Assembly (NCBI GenBank): GCA_017306415.1
Contig: JAFKIL010000001.1
Location: 496,001 to 560,000, forward strand
Origin: Microbacterium sp.
GTDB lineage: Bacteria > Actinomycetota > Actinomycetes > Actinomycetales > Microbacteriaceae
DNA: 64,000 bases
Reading direction: 5' to 3'
Part shown: positions 6,862 through 16,022 of the stretch, one piece after another
Layout: the number at the start of each line of letters is the position of its first letter
Position numbering within the stretch: the stretch's first letter is position 1
Program-made: the position numbers and the translations under genes
The notes under the pieces: generated by a model
Told to the model about the DNA's origin: nothing
Database searches by the model: none
Seen by the model: the letters and a program-made list of their open reading frames with translations, nothing else

Positions 6862-8259
6862 ATGGACGGAGCCGCACTGATCGACGAGGGCACAGCCACG
6901 GGTGCCTTGTCGGCCCTTGTCGATGATCTGGTCGCGACGCGCGCGATGATGGGCGCGCTTCAGGCTCACGAAATGAATGTGCTCGCGGCGGCGGCTCTCG
7001 TTGCGGAGCTCTCGCGGGTTCCATCGACGTCGAGCCGGGAGGCGGAACTCCCGCTCCGCTCGGTGTCCGCCGAGATCGGCGCCGCTCTGAGAGTGAGCGA
7101 CCGGTCGGTGCAGCGTCAGCTCACAGATGCGACCCTGCTCACGTCGCGATTCCCCCGCACGCTCGAGGCGCTGCGCGATGGTCGCATCAGCCGGGCGCAC
7201 GCGACCGTCATAGTGGATGCAGCGGTGCATCTGGACGACCGCGATGCCCGGTCCGCCTATGAAGCGAACGTCATTCCCTATGCGGAGGTGGAGTCGGCGA
7301 CTCGGCTGAAGTCGATCGCGCGCGTGCGCGCCGAACAGGTCGCGCCGTCCTCATTGCCGGAGAGACACGGTCGAGCGCGAGGACGGAGACACGTCAGGGT
7401 CGTCGACGTCGACGATGGCATGTGCGAACTCGTCGCTCTCCTCCCTGCAATGATCGGCCACGGTGTGCACGATCGGCTCACTGCACTCGCGCATGAAGTC
7501 CGTCGAGCAGCTGACTCAAGCCGCGGGTCTGACAGATCTTCGAGCGCAGATGCGCCCGCGGAGCGCGGGAATGCTCGATCAGGCGGAGCGTCGTGCGGCC
7601 CGGCCGATGAGCCTCCCGCTCGGGATGATCGGTCGATGGATGAGCTGCGCGCGGATCTCCTGGCTGACCTCTTGCTCGCCGCGGATCCCATCGCTCACAA
7701 CGTGCCCACGGGATCGGGAGCGGTGCGTGCCACGGTCCAGATCACGATCCCGGCGCTCACACTGCTCGGCCGCGGAACCGATCCGGCCGATCTTGCGGGT
7801 TACGGTCCGATCGATGCGGAGACGGCGCGGGGTCTGGCCGGGCACGCGCCTGGCTGGGATCGCGTGCTCACCCATCCCGTCAGTGGCTGCGTGCTTGCCG
7901 TTGACCGATATCGCCCGTCCGAGCACATCAGACGCGCGCTGCGCGTCCGCGACCGACACTGCCGCTTCGTCGGGTGCCGCCAGCCGGTCCATCGCTGCGA
8001 CCTCGACCATAGTCAGGATGCCGCGAAGGGTGGGACGACGGATGCGTGGAACCTCGCCCACCTCTGCCGCCGCCACCACATTCTCAAACACCACACCCGG
8101 TGGCGGGTGACGCAGCTGCCCGACGGGGTGCTGGAGTGGGTGAGCCCGACAGGGCGCGTCTACCGAGACGTGCCCGTGACGAGTGTCGCCTTCCGTCCCG
8201 CGGGCGACGCGTGGCTGGACAACGATCCGAGTCGGGACCCCGATCCGCCGCCGTTCTGA
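6862..8259 (+). CDS. DUF222 / 13E12-repeat protein with C-terminal HNH nuclease motif
   Basis: 465 residues. The N-terminal ~280 residues have the helical DUF222 pattern (repeated AEL, RTLEALRDGRISRAHA). The C-terminal HNH module contains RDRHCRFVGC, CDLDHSQDAAKGGTTDAWNL and CRRHHILKH, i.e. the His, Asn and His plus zinc-binding Cys residues. These proteins are multicopy in many actinobacteria and carry the REP13E12 repeat; whether they act in DNA mobility is not settled. An AGAGG site precedes the ATG. It begins 120 bp outside the island's right edge, so it may be an earlier neighbour or an older accessory gene. The middle (~residues 205-240) is Ser/Ala/Gly-rich and low-complexity. Confidence 0.85.
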   Translation: MDGAALIDEGTATGALSALVDDLVATRAMMGALQAHEMNVLAAAALVAELSRVPSTSSREAELPLRSVSAEIGAALRVSDRSVQRQLTDATLLTSRFPRTLEALRDGRISRAHATVIVDAAVHLDDRDARSAYEANVIPYAEVESATRLKSIARVRAEQVAPSSLPERHGRARGRRHVRVVDVDDGMCELVALLPAMIGHGVHDRLTALAHEVRRAADSSRGSDRSSSADAPAERGNARSGGASCGPADEPPARDDRSMDELRADLLADLLLAADPIAHNVPTGSGAVRATVQITIPALTLLGRGTDPADLAGYGPIDAETARGLAGHAPGWDRVLTHPVSGCVLAVDRYRPSEHIRRALRVRDRHCRFVGCRQPVHRCDLDHSQDAAKGGTTDAWNLAHLCRRHHILKHHTRWRVTQLPDGVLEWVSPTGRVYRDVPVTSVAFRPAGDAWLDNDPSRDPDPPPF

Positions 8260-8513
8260 GGCAGTGGCGACCTCGGTCATCCGAAGTTCGAAGCGCGCGC
8301 CGCCCATCGAACCCCGTCCCGGGAGCTCCGGAGGGGTCCGCTCCCGAACGCCGCTGGGGCGCAGGCGCCCTCCATCGGTCGGTCCGGCCCATCAGCGCGG
8401 TGGCGCTCATCCGGGTGACGATCAATCTTGTCTGGGTTATCCGGACCTGGGATCGACACCCGTCGAGACCACCGCGAGGCCAGCCATGGCCACTGGACCG
8501 CGCGCGCTGGGCG

Positions 8514-8873
8514 TCACCCCTCGAGAATGGCGACGAACGACGTCGGAAGCACCACATTCGGCGGCGTTCCCTCGAAGAACCCGGCCACCTGATCCGGCTC
8601 GTACCCCGCGATCCCGCACCCGACCTCGGTGACGAGGAACACCAACTCCGGATGACCGTGCGCGAACGCCACGAACCGTCGCGTCTGCTCCTCGAACACG
8701 GCGAGACCCGACATCGTGTCGATGCCGTAAGACTGGCCCTGAAGACCCTCCGACTGCCCCCAGACCGCCCCGAACCGGCGATAGGCGAACAGGGCCGCTC
8801 CCCCGCCGTGCGCCCCCGACGCGTTGGACCCGAAGACGAAGACCTCGCCCTGCTCGAGCTTCTCGATCCGCAT
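8514..8873 (-). CDS. Conserved FVFGSN-motif protein of unknown function
   Basis: 119 residues from the ATG at 8873. The N-terminal pattern is EVFVFGSNASGAHGGGAALFA, then FGAVWGQSEGLQGQSYGIDT and FLVTEVGCGIAGY. The family is widespread in bacteria and phages, and the alternation of strands and Gly-rich loops recalls macro-domain-like folds. I know of no proven activity. I chose the start directly after the stop of the upstream gamma-carbonic-anhydrase-like gene (TGA-c-ATG) over the ATG at 8891, which would overlap it. The two are probably co-transcribed. Confidence 0.75.
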   Translation of the reverse strand: MRIEKLEQGEVFVFGSNASGAHGGGAALFAYRRFGAVWGQSEGLQGQSYGIDTMSGLAVFEEQTRRFVAFAHGHPELVFLVTEVGCGIAGYEPDQVAGFFEGTPPNVVLPTSFVAILEG

Positions 8874-8874
8874 G

Positions 8875-9411
8875 TCAGGCGTCCGCGGCATCCTGATGCG
8901 CGATCGTGAGCGCGCGGTACGTTGCGGCGTTGCGCAGGAGGCGCGCCCGTTCCTCGTCCGACAGCTCCCGCCGCACCTTCGCGGGAACGCCCGCGACGAG
9001 CGACCCGGGCGGAACCACCGTGCCCTCGAGCACGACCGCTCCCCCCGCCACGAGACTGCCCGCGCCGATGACCGCGCCGGAGAGGACGACGCTCCCCATG
9101 CCGATCAGCGACCCGTCGCCGATCGTGCAGCCGTGGACGACGGCGTTGTGACCGACCGATACATCCTCACCGATGACCACAGGCGAGCCGGCGTCCACGT
9201 GCACGGAGACGTTGTCCTGCAGGTTGCTGCCGCGGCCGACGTCGATCCTGTCGCCGTCGCCTCTCAGCACAGCGTTGTACCAGACGCTCGCACCCTCGCC
9301 GAGCCGCACGTCTCCGATGACCCGCGCGCCCGCCGCGACGAACGCGGTCTCGTCGAGAGATGGGCTCTTGCCCGACACGGACAGGATGGAGGCTCCGGAT
9401 GCGACGGTCAT
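8875..9411 (-). CDS. Gamma-carbonic-anhydrase-like hexapeptide-repeat protein
   Basis: 178 residues forming a left-handed beta-helix from [LIV]-G-x4 repeats: ARVIGDVRLGEGASVWYNAVLRGD, then VVIGEDVSVGHNAVVHGCTIGDG. The three metal-ligand histidines are present in NVSVHVD and VGHNAVVHG. The C-terminal helix ends in DAADA. It resembles the YrdA/PaaY/CaiE group of trimeric zinc/iron enzymes; carbonic-anhydrase activity is proven only for some members. The start at 9411 begins MTVASGASILSV; the longer open frame upstream lies antisense in acyltransferase DNA and is not needed. Confidence 0.85.
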   Translation of the reverse strand: MTVASGASILSVSGKSPSLDETAFVAAGARVIGDVRLGEGASVWYNAVLRGDGDRIDVGRGSNLQDNVSVHVDAGSPVVIGEDVSVGHNAVVHGCTIGDGSLIGMGSVVLSGAVIGAGSLVAGGAVVLEGTVVPPGSLVAGVPAKVRRELSDEERARLLRNAATYRALTIAHQDAADA

Positions 9412-9439
9412 GATCCGACGATATCGCCGCCGGACACCC

Positions 9440-11581
9440 TCAGCCCTTGTCGGCCAATGCCTCCTTGATCGCCGCGGTGTACCAGGGCGCGAGCGTATCG
9501 GCGAAGGTGACCGTGAGGTGATCCTGGTCCCGGTAGAGGTTCGCGCCGCCGACCACCGGGAAGCACGTCGTCTTGTCGCAGTAGACATCGGTGAAATCGA
9601 GCAGCCGCACGCCGGCCATACCGGTGGCCGCGGCCTTCAGCGGGTCGCTCGAGATCAACACGTCCGCCCGCGCTCCGTCGCACGAGCTCTCCGGCTTCGT
9701 CCGCAGGCACTTGTTCGGGTCCGTCTCCCAGACGGGGTTGTCGACGACCGTCACGATCTTGGCTCCGCGGTCGATCTCTCGCTTCCACGCGTCGCGGTAG
9801 CCCGCGACCGCGGCGTCGTGCGCCGAGGCGTGCCCCACCGATGCGTACGGCGTCGTCGCCAGCGCCGCCGTGAAGATGACGTCCACCTTCTCGGACGCGA
9901 GCTTCTGCTCCACGGCCTGCCGCCACTGGGTGCACGCGTCGCCGAACGCACCGGGGGTCGCCAGCGGGGCCGTGCTCCACGGGCACGCGCCCTTGAAGAA
10001 GGTCGTCAGACGCCAGCCGTTGTCCTTCGCCATCCGCTCGAAAGTGGAGAGCAGCTGGAACGCGTGACTGTCGCCGATGAGGACGACCCTGGGCGCATCC
10101 TTCGCGGTCGAGCCGAACTCGCACGAGACCGGACGGGCGTCGTTGAGCTGCACGAAGCACTGCTCGTCGGAGGGACGATCCACGCCGGCGAACCCCGGCG
10201 CCGGCAGGATGGTGCTGCCGAAGTCCTTGCCCGCGCAGCTCGCGTCGAGGACGGAGGCCGCACCGAAGCACTCGGGCGGGTTCTCACGCAGCTGCTGGAG
10301 CGACTGCACGCCCTGCTGATACGCCGGCGCGTTGACGGCCCAGGCCGCGCCGGCGGTCCCCGCCACCAGGACCATCGCGGCCAACGAAGACCACAGCGTG
10401 ACGCGGGCGCGCCGATTGGTGAGGACCTTCCAGCGCCGCACGGGATCCTCGACGAACCGCTTGGTGAGCCAGGCCAGGACGAAGCAGATCGCCAGCAGCG
10501 CGACGCGGTGGTAGATCGACAGCCCCCAGAACGGCACGGACGGCGCGATGACGATGAGCGGCCAGTGCCACAGGTAGAGGGAGTACGAGATGTCGCCCGT
10601 GAACTGGGCGGGGCGGATGGCGAGGATGCGCGTCGGGTACCACCAGCGATCCGTGTTCGAGGCGGCGATGATCGCAGCCGCACCGAGCGCCGGCAGGAGC
10701 GCCGCATACCCGGGGAACGTGGTCTGCCCGTCGAAGCGGAATGCGGTGATCAGAAGCGCCAGGATGCCGCCCCAGCCCAGGAAGAAGCTCCCCCACCGAT
10801 TGCGGACCCGAAGTGCCGGGATGAGGGCGACCATCGCGCCGAGGCCGAACTCCCACATCCGACCGAACGTGACGAAGTACGCGGGCGCGGGGTTGGTGAG
10901 CGTGTACGCGACGCAGAAGACGAACGACACCACGCTCACGACGGCCAGGACCACGACCACCGCGAGCCAGCGGCGTCGCTTCATCCATCGGACGGCGATC
11001 CATGCCGCGAGGAGCATGAGCAGCGGCCACATGACGTAGAACTGCTCCTCGAGCGACAGCGACCAGTAGTGCTGCACCGTCGTCGGATTCCCGGTGTGGT
11101 TCAGATAGTCGGCTGAGTTGAGCGCCAGCGTCCAGTTCTCGACGTAGAACGTCGACGAGATGATCTCCCTCACCTCGTTGGGGAGGGCCGAGGTCGGCAT
11201 GAGATAGGGCGACATGACGGCGAGAGCACAGAACAGCAGCACGAGCAGCGACGCGGGCAGGAGCCGCCGCGCGCGCCGGGCCCAGAACTGCCCGAGGCGC
11301 ACCCCGCCGGTGGCGCTCAGCTCACGCCACAGGTGCGACGTGATGAGGAAGCCGGAGATCACGAAGAAGATGTCGACGCCGACATAGCCGCCGGGAATGC
11401 GGGCCGGCCAGAAGTGGTAGAGCACCACGAAGAGGACGGCGATCGCGCGCAGCCCCTGGACGTGCGGGATGAACCGCGATGGCTCGGCATGCTCGGGCGA
11501 CCGGTCGCGAGGCTCGCGGCGGACCCGGCGCGTGGGAACGTCGAGGTCCTGGGGTCCGAGGTCATGGTCGGCAGAAGGCAC
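9440..11581 (-). CDS. Acyltransferase-3 / SGNH fusion, membrane O-acyltransferase
   Basis: 713 residues. The N-terminal ~400 residues are an acyltransferase-3 (OafA/YrhL) integral-membrane domain with about ten helices and the signatures HVQGLRAIAVLFVVLYHFWP and VDIFFVISGFLI. A single membrane pass follows (near residue 410). The extracytoplasmic SGNH-hydrolase-like domain contains VVLIGDSHAFQL (block I GDSH) and ends in DQDHLTVTFADTLAP, the DxxH block. Such fusions O-acetylate surface polysaccharides or peptidoglycan. The substrate is not evident because no polysaccharide genes adjoin it. The first ~35 residues are charged and cytoplasmic. Confidence 0.9.
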   Translation of the reverse strand: MPSADHDLGPQDLDVPTRRVRREPRDRSPEHAEPSRFIPHVQGLRAIAVLFVVLYHFWPARIPGGYVGVDIFFVISGFLITSHLWRELSATGGVRLGQFWARRARRLLPASLLVLLFCALAVMSPYLMPTSALPNEVREIISSTFYVENWTLALNSADYLNHTGNPTTVQHYWSLSLEEQFYVMWPLLMLLAAWIAVRWMKRRRWLAVVVVLAVVSVVSFVFCVAYTLTNPAPAYFVTFGRMWEFGLGAMVALIPALRVRNRWGSFFLGWGGILALLITAFRFDGQTTFPGYAALLPALGAAAIIAASNTDRWWYPTRILAIRPAQFTGDISYSLYLWHWPLIVIAPSVPFWGLSIYHRVALLAICFVLAWLTKRFVEDPVRRWKVLTNRRARVTLWSSLAAMVLVAGTAGAAWAVNAPAYQQGVQSLQQLRENPPECFGAASVLDASCAGKDFGSTILPAPGFAGVDRPSDEQCFVQLNDARPVSCEFGSTAKDAPRVVLIGDSHAFQLLSTFERMAKDNGWRLTTFFKGACPWSTAPLATPGAFGDACTQWRQAVEQKLASEKVDVIFTAALATTPYASVGHASAHDAAVAGYRDAWKREIDRGAKIVTVVDNPVWETDPNKCLRTKPESSCDGARADVLISSDPLKAAATGMAGVRLLDFTDVYCDKTTCFPVVGGANLYRDQDHLTVTFADTLAPWYTAAIKEALADKG

Positions 11582-11732
11582 CCCTCGACGCTAGCCGCTC
11601 CCGCCCAGGAGGCGTGCATCCGGGCCGCGTGCCACGCGGGGTAAGCCCAGCCTTGACTTCCTTGCGGAATGCATCCCGCTGAGTAGCGTTGAGACCACAG
11701 CAGGAGAACCTGCCGAGACGGAGGCCAGAGCA

Positions 11733-12218
11733 ATGACCAAGACCCACACCATCCCCGCCGCCGCGGTCGACCCGACGGTCGCCGCCGGCTCCGCCCAGTT
11801 CCTCACCCCCGTCGCACTCGGACTCCAGGCCCTCGCCGTCAACGGCAAGCAGGCCCACTGGAACGTCCGCGGCGCGAACTTCATCGCGATCCACGAGCTC
11901 CTCGACACGATCGTCGCGCACGCGCAGGACTGGGCGGACCAGGCTGCCGAGCGCGTCGTCGCCCTCGGCCTGCCGATCGACGCCCGCGTCTCGACCGTCG
12001 CCGAGAAGGTGCCCGCGACGTCCGTTCCGGCGGGCTTCACGCAATGGGACGACGTCGTTCGTGCGGTGATCTCCGACATCGACCCGGTGCTCGCCGACCT
12101 TCAGGCCGCGATCGACGGCCTCGACGAGGTCGACCTCACCAGCCAGGACATCGCCATCGGCATCAAGGAGGGTCTCGAGAAGGACCGCTGGTTCCTCTTC
12201 GCGCACCTCGCCGAGTAG
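11733..12218 (+). CDS. dps: Dps-family DNA-protection ferritin
   Basis: 161 residues, the usual Dps length. The ferroxidase region NGKQAHWNVRGANFIAIHEL supplies the His and downstream acidic ligands (HELLDTIVAHAQDWADQAAER), which lie at the dimer interface in Dps. It stores iron and shields DNA from peroxide, typically as a dodecamer. It is monocistronic: the upstream gene is divergent, and a perfect 13-bp-stem hairpin follows the stop. A GGAGG-type site precedes the ATG. Confidence 0.93.
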   Translation: MTKTHTIPAAAVDPTVAAGSAQFLTPVALGLQALAVNGKQAHWNVRGANFIAIHELLDTIVAHAQDWADQAAERVVALGLPIDARVSTVAEKVPATSVPAGFTQWDDVVRAVISDIDPVLADLQAAIDGLDEVDLTSQDIAIGIKEGLEKDRWFLFAHLAE

Positions 12219-12228
12219 AGACGCCCGA

Positions 12229-12269
12229 ACGAGACGCCCCGGTGACATCGTCGCGGGGGCGTCTCGTTC
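12229..12269 (+). terminator. Hairpin terminator after dps
   Basis: Perfect 13-bp arms AACGAGACGCCCC and GGGGCGTCTCGTT around a 15-nt loop, 11 bp after the dps stop. A short T-containing tail follows. It lies between convergent genes and could serve the amidohydrolase gene from the other side as well. Confidence 0.8.
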
Positions 12270-12279
12270 GTGTCGGCAC

Positions 12280-13797
12280 TCAGGCGCGGTGCGTGAGACG
12301 ACCGCCGAGGAGCGTCGCGACCGCCGCGGTGCCGCGCATGTCCGCGTCGCCGGCAGTGAGCGGGTCGCGGTCGCACACGACCAGGTCCGCGACCGCACCC
12401 GGCTCGATGGTCGCCGCAGCGTCTCCCGAGCCACCGTGCGTGGATGCGGCCAGCGCGGTCGCGGCATCGATCGCCTGATCCGGATGCCACGGCTCCCGCC
12501 CGTCCCTCGTCCGGTGGACGGCGGCCGCCATCGCGGCCCAGGGATCCAGCGGAGCCACGGGCGCATCCGAGCCGAGCAGCAGCGGCACCCCCGCATCGAC
12601 GAACGCCCGAAGCGGATAGGGAACCGCCGTCTGCCCGGCCCACAGCGCGTCCGCGACATCACGGTCGTCGACGGCGTGCTCGGGCTGCACGCTGGCGGAG
12701 ATGCCGAGTCGCGCGAAGCGCGGGATGTCGGCGTGGGCGACGAGCTGTGCATGCTCGATCGAGCCCCACGCACCGCTGAGTGCGAAGGCGTCGAGGGCGT
12801 TCGAGTTCGCCACATCGCCGATCGCATGGATCGCGCAGGCGAGCCCGCCGCCGGCGGCCGAGGTCATGAGCGCGACCAGCTCGTCCGGCGGGATGGTGAG
12901 CACGCCGTGATCGTGCACGTCGCCCGGATACGCGTGCGAGCACGCCGCGGTCCGCGTGCCCAGCGAGCCGTCCGTGATGACCTTCAACGGCCCGACGTGG
13001 ACGAGATCGGACGTGACACCGCGGACGGGATCACCGGTCTGGAGTCCTTCGGCGAGCGCCCGCTCGAGATGGTATGGGTAGATGCCGAACTCGATCCGCA
13101 GCGCGTCGAAGCCCGTCGAGAGACGGCGTGCCCACGCCTCCTCGTTCCAGGCCATGTCGAGATCCACGATGCCCACCACCCCGCGAGAGGCGGCGGCATC
13201 CGCGGCATCCGCCACGAGGCGGTCGGCCATCTCCGGCGGAACGGCGTTCAGCCGGCGGGAGATCTCGAACGCGGGCGCCTCCCGGAGGATCCCGACGCCG
13301 TCGGGCTCGTGCCCCTCCCGTCGCAGAGCCGCACTGTTCAGCCACACGCTGTGCACGTCCGCGTTGATCAGGTAGGTCGGCACCTCGCCCGTCTCCGCGT
13401 CCAGCATCGCGAGCGTCGGCTCGTCGGCCCACAGCGCATCGCGAAAGCCCGTGCCCACGCGGCGGCCGTCCGACAGTGTGGGCGCATCGGTCATGATGCG
13501 GGCCGCGTGCGCATATGACGTCGCATCGTCGAGGAGGCGTCGCTGCGCGACCAGGGCCCACTGGACCGTGTGGACGTGATGGTCCCAGAGTCCAGGGACG
13601 AGCCAACCGCCGTCGCCGTCGACCACGCGTCCGCGCACAGGCAATCCGCCGGCGGGGGCGATGTCGACGATCCTGCCGCCGCGCAGGTGAACGTCGACGG
13701 GGTCGGCGCCGAACGGATCGATGCGCCCGCCGCCGGTGAGCCGGACGTTCGCGACGACGTCCGCGACGTCCCCGCGGGAGAGCCGTGCGTCAGCCAC
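12280..13797 (-). CDS. YtcJ-like metal-dependent amidohydrolase
   Basis: 505 residues from the GTG at 13797. The N-terminal beta-sandwich leads into the TIM-barrel metal motif WDHHVHTVQWAL (HxH). Then come ITDGSLGTRTAACS and the motif AIHAIGDVANSNAL (His ligands), and LLLGSDAPVAPLDPWAAM with the metal/base Asp. This is the amidohydrolase-3 (YtcJ/exoenzyme regulatory protein AepA) group; substrates are mostly unknown. The GTG overlaps the stop of the upstream PaiB-like gene by 8 bp, so the two are translated from one message. A longer start at 13827 would intrude further into that gene. Confidence 0.88.
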   Translation of the reverse strand: MADARLSRGDVADVVANVRLTGGGRIDPFGADPVDVHLRGGRIVDIAPAGGLPVRGRVVDGDGGWLVPGLWDHHVHTVQWALVAQRRLLDDATSYAHAARIMTDAPTLSDGRRVGTGFRDALWADEPTLAMLDAETGEVPTYLINADVHSVWLNSAALRREGHEPDGVGILREAPAFEISRRLNAVPPEMADRLVADAADAAASRGVVGIVDLDMAWNEEAWARRLSTGFDALRIEFGIYPYHLERALAEGLQTGDPVRGVTSDLVHVGPLKVITDGSLGTRTAACSHAYPGDVHDHGVLTIPPDELVALMTSAAGGGLACAIHAIGDVANSNALDAFALSGAWGSIEHAQLVAHADIPRFARLGISASVQPEHAVDDRDVADALWAGQTAVPYPLRAFVDAGVPLLLGSDAPVAPLDPWAAMAAAVHRTRDGREPWHPDQAIDAATALAASTHGGSGDAAATIEPGAVADLVVCDRDPLTAGDADMRGTAAVATLLGGRLTHRA

Positions 13798-14434
13798 GGC
13801 GTGCGTCGGCCATCGCCTCGTGGGCACGGCGCATCTCGGCTGCGAGCACGGGATCGGCGTACGGTCCGGTGCCGGAGAGCTCGGCGATGATCGTCTCGAC
13901 GACGTCGGGAGTCTTGTTCTGACTGAGCTTGCGCTTCGCGGCGACCTTGGTGGGAGTAAGGCGGAAACCGACGGTTCCCCGCTCCAGCCGCTCCACGAAC
14001 TCCGTCGTGTTCGGACGCTCCCACATGAGGCGCGGGTCCTCCCTGCGGCTCTCGAAGTGTGCGACCAGGCGGTCGAGGACGCGGAGGTTCTCCTCCGGGC
14101 TCAGCAGCTCCGGGACGCCGGTGAGGTGGGCGGAGACGAAGTTCCAGGTGGGCACTGCCGCGACATCCCCGTACCAGGCGGGCGAGACGTAGCCGTGCGG
14201 CCCCTGGACGACCACCATCATCTCGCGCTCACCGAGGCCGTGGATCGCGTCGTCCGGCTTGCCGACGTGCCCCACGATCGTGAGGTCCTCCCGCTCGTCG
14301 TCGAGGAGCACCGCGTAGTGCGAGGCGACGAGTCCCGCGTCGGTCGCGCTGACCAGTGTCGTCCACGGGTTCCGCGCGATGAGTCGTCGGATCTCCGCGA
14401 CGTCGGTCATCGCGAAGCTGGGGTTCTGTCGCAT
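13790..14434 (-). CDS. PaiB-like FMN-binding negative regulator
   Basis: 214 residues. The split-barrel flavin-binding fold of PaiB is visible in LIARNPWTTLVSATD, SHYAVLLDDER, MMVVVQGPHGYVSPAWYGD and VPTWNFVSAHLTG. The C-terminal KRKLSQNKTPDV motif is a family hallmark. Bacillus PaiB represses protease and sporulation genes; in actinobacteria the role is untested and the protein may simply be a flavoenzyme. It is immediately upstream of, and overlaps, the amidohydrolase gene. Confidence 0.88.
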   Translation of the reverse strand: MRQNPSFAMTDVAEIRRLIARNPWTTLVSATDAGLVASHYAVLLDDEREDLTIVGHVGKPDDAIHGLGEREMMVVVQGPHGYVSPAWYGDVAAVPTWNFVSAHLTGVPELLSPEENLRVLDRLVAHFESRREDPRLMWERPNTTEFVERLERGTVGFRLTPTKVAAKRKLSQNKTPDVVETIIAELSGTGPYADPVLAAEMRRAHEAMADARRG

Positions 14435-14454
14435 GCGAACAGCCTACGAGCCGC

Positions 14455-15456
14455 TCAGGCCTGACACTGCGGGCACCAGTAGAGCTTCCGTCCGGCCGCC
14501 TCCTCGACCACGATCGACGTCCCGCACAGCCGGCACGGGAGTCCGGCGCGGTGATACACCCAGTGCCGATCGTCGCGGCTGGCCATCGCCTTCCGGTAGT
14601 CGTCAGGCGAAAGGCCGTCCATGGTCATCATCTGGCCGGTCTCGACGCCGATGCGCAGCAGCCGAGACCAGTCCCGCCAGATCTCGCGGACGAGTTCCTC
14701 CGGCACGTCGCGGCCCGGCGTATGCGGATTGAGGCGTGCCCGGTAGAGGAGCTCCGCACGATAGACGTTGCCGATGCCGCTCACCACGTTCTGATCCATG
14801 AGGAGCAGTCCGATCGCGGTCGGCTTCCGTCGCACGACGGCGGTGAAGCGCTCCTCCCCCTCCTGCGGGTCGTCGACCAGCGGATCGGGTCCGAGCTTGC
14901 GCACCGTCGCGAGCATCTCCTCCGGGGTCTGAAGCTCGCACGCGGTGGGACCGCGCAGGTCGGCACAGGTCACGTCGGTCAGGAGGCGGAGGCGGACCTG
15001 GCCGACGACCGGCGGAGGCCACTGCTCGCTCTCGTCGCCCAGACCGGTCGTCTGCTCCGACATGCGGACGTGCACCCGCGCGCGACGCGGCGCCCCGATC
15101 GACCTGAGCGAGTTCTCCCCCGCGTCATCCATGATCGAGGGCTCGTCCACGAGCGTGCCGCGCTGATTGGTCTGGCCCATGCGGCCGTTCGCGGACGCGA
15201 TCGTCGGATCGACGAGGATCTCCCCCGCGAAGTCCCACGCGCCGTACATGCCGAGATGCACCCGCAGCCACAGCTCGTCGTCGAACTCGAGGAACATCTG
15301 CTTGCCGACGGCGCGGACATCGGTCGCGGTCCGGCCGTCGAGGACGGCGGCACCCTCCGCGAAACGTCCCTGCGGGCTGGAGGCGTGCACCTCGCGACCG
15401 ACGACGTTGCGTTCGAACTGGCGCGCGATCCGGTGGACGGAGTGCCCTTCCGGCAT
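14455..15456 (-). CDS. Fpg/Nei-family DNA glycosylase (endonuclease VIII-like)
   Basis: 333 residues. The N-terminus MPEGHSVHRIA holds the catalytic Pro2 and Glu3, and VGKQMFLEF carries the conserved Lys. The helix-two-turn-helix region is LLMDQNVVSGIGNVYRAELL, and the zinc finger is CRLCGTSIVVEEAAGRKLYWCPQC at the end. It excises oxidised pyrimidines and nicks the strand. A ~50-residue acidic/charged insert (about 90-140) is larger than in E. coli Nei and is probably lineage-specific. The start overlaps the rpiB stop as TGATG, so the two genes are coupled. Confidence 0.92.
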   Translation of the reverse strand: MPEGHSVHRIARQFERNVVGREVHASSPQGRFAEGAAVLDGRTATDVRAVGKQMFLEFDDELWLRVHLGMYGAWDFAGEILVDPTIASANGRMGQTNQRGTLVDEPSIMDDAGENSLRSIGAPRRARVHVRMSEQTTGLGDESEQWPPPVVGQVRLRLLTDVTCADLRGPTACELQTPEEMLATVRKLGPDPLVDDPQEGEERFTAVVRRKPTAIGLLLMDQNVVSGIGNVYRAELLYRARLNPHTPGRDVPEELVREIWRDWSRLLRIGVETGQMMTMDGLSPDDYRKAMASRDDRHWVYHRAGLPCRLCGTSIVVEEAAGRKLYWCPQCQA

Positions 15457-16001
15457 CAGCCGGCTTCGGGATCGAACGAGCTCGACTCGTCGGCGAGCAC
15501 ATCCGGCGTCGGGGCCGTCGCGCGTGGGTCGGGCAGCAGCGTGCCGTCTTCTTCGAACGCGCGGATCTGCGCGATCCGTCGTACGTGCCGCTCTTCGTTC
15601 GAGAACGGCGTCGCGATGAACCGGTCGATGAACGCCGCAGCCTCCTCGAAGGTGTGCTGCCGCGCCCCGATCGCGATGACGTTGGCGTCGTTGTGCTCGC
15701 GGGCGAGCTCGGCCGTCGCGATGCTCCAGACGAGCGCCGCGCGGATGCCGGTCACCTTGTTCGCCGCGATCTGCTCGCCGTTGCCCGAGCCGCCGAACAC
15801 GACGCCGAGCGTCTCGATGCCGGCCTCCTGGTCGCGGATGACGGCCTGCGCGGCGCGGATGCAGAACGCCGGATAGTCGTCGACCGGGTCGTATTCGATC
15901 GGGCCGTGGTCGACGATCTCGTGACCTTGGCCGGCGAGGTGATGCTGAAGCTGCGTGGAGAACTCGAGGCCTGCGTGGTCGGTCGCGATGTGGATGCGCA
16001 T
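15456..16001 (-). CDS. rpiB: Ribose-5-phosphate isomerase B
   Basis: 181 residues beginning MRIHIATDHAGLEFSTQLQHHL. The core GVVFGGSGNGEQIAANKVTGIRAALVW is the mycobacterial type: the active-site Cys of E. coli RpiB is replaced and a Glu in GNGEQ is the likely base. It interconverts ribose-5-phosphate and ribulose-5-phosphate in the pentose-phosphate pathway. The C-terminal ~25 residues are an acidic extension. It lies between hemH and the nei-like gene on the same strand, only 21 bp after the hemH stop. Confidence 0.93.
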   Translation of the reverse strand: MRIHIATDHAGLEFSTQLQHHLAGQGHEIVDHGPIEYDPVDDYPAFCIRAAQAVIRDQEAGIETLGVVFGGSGNGEQIAANKVTGIRAALVWSIATAELAREHNDANVIAIGARQHTFEEAAAFIDRFIATPFSNEERHVRRIAQIRAFEEDGTLLPDPRATAPTPDVLADESSSFDPEAG

Positions 16002-16022
16002 GGGACCAATCCTAGGGAGGGG

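Noticed and set aside
6589-7230. 213-codon minus-strand frame crossing attR
   Set aside because: Passes through the tRNA remnant and lies antisense to the start of the DUF222 gene; no recognisable motif.
8260-8513. Non-coding gap after the DUF222 gene examined for small genes or RNA
   Set aside because: Only antisense-type frames and weak hairpins; nothing supportable.
11653-11690. TTGACT and a TAG-containing hexamer upstream of dps as a sigma-70 promoter
   Set aside because: Spacing to any plausible -10 is 21 bp or more; too weak to call.
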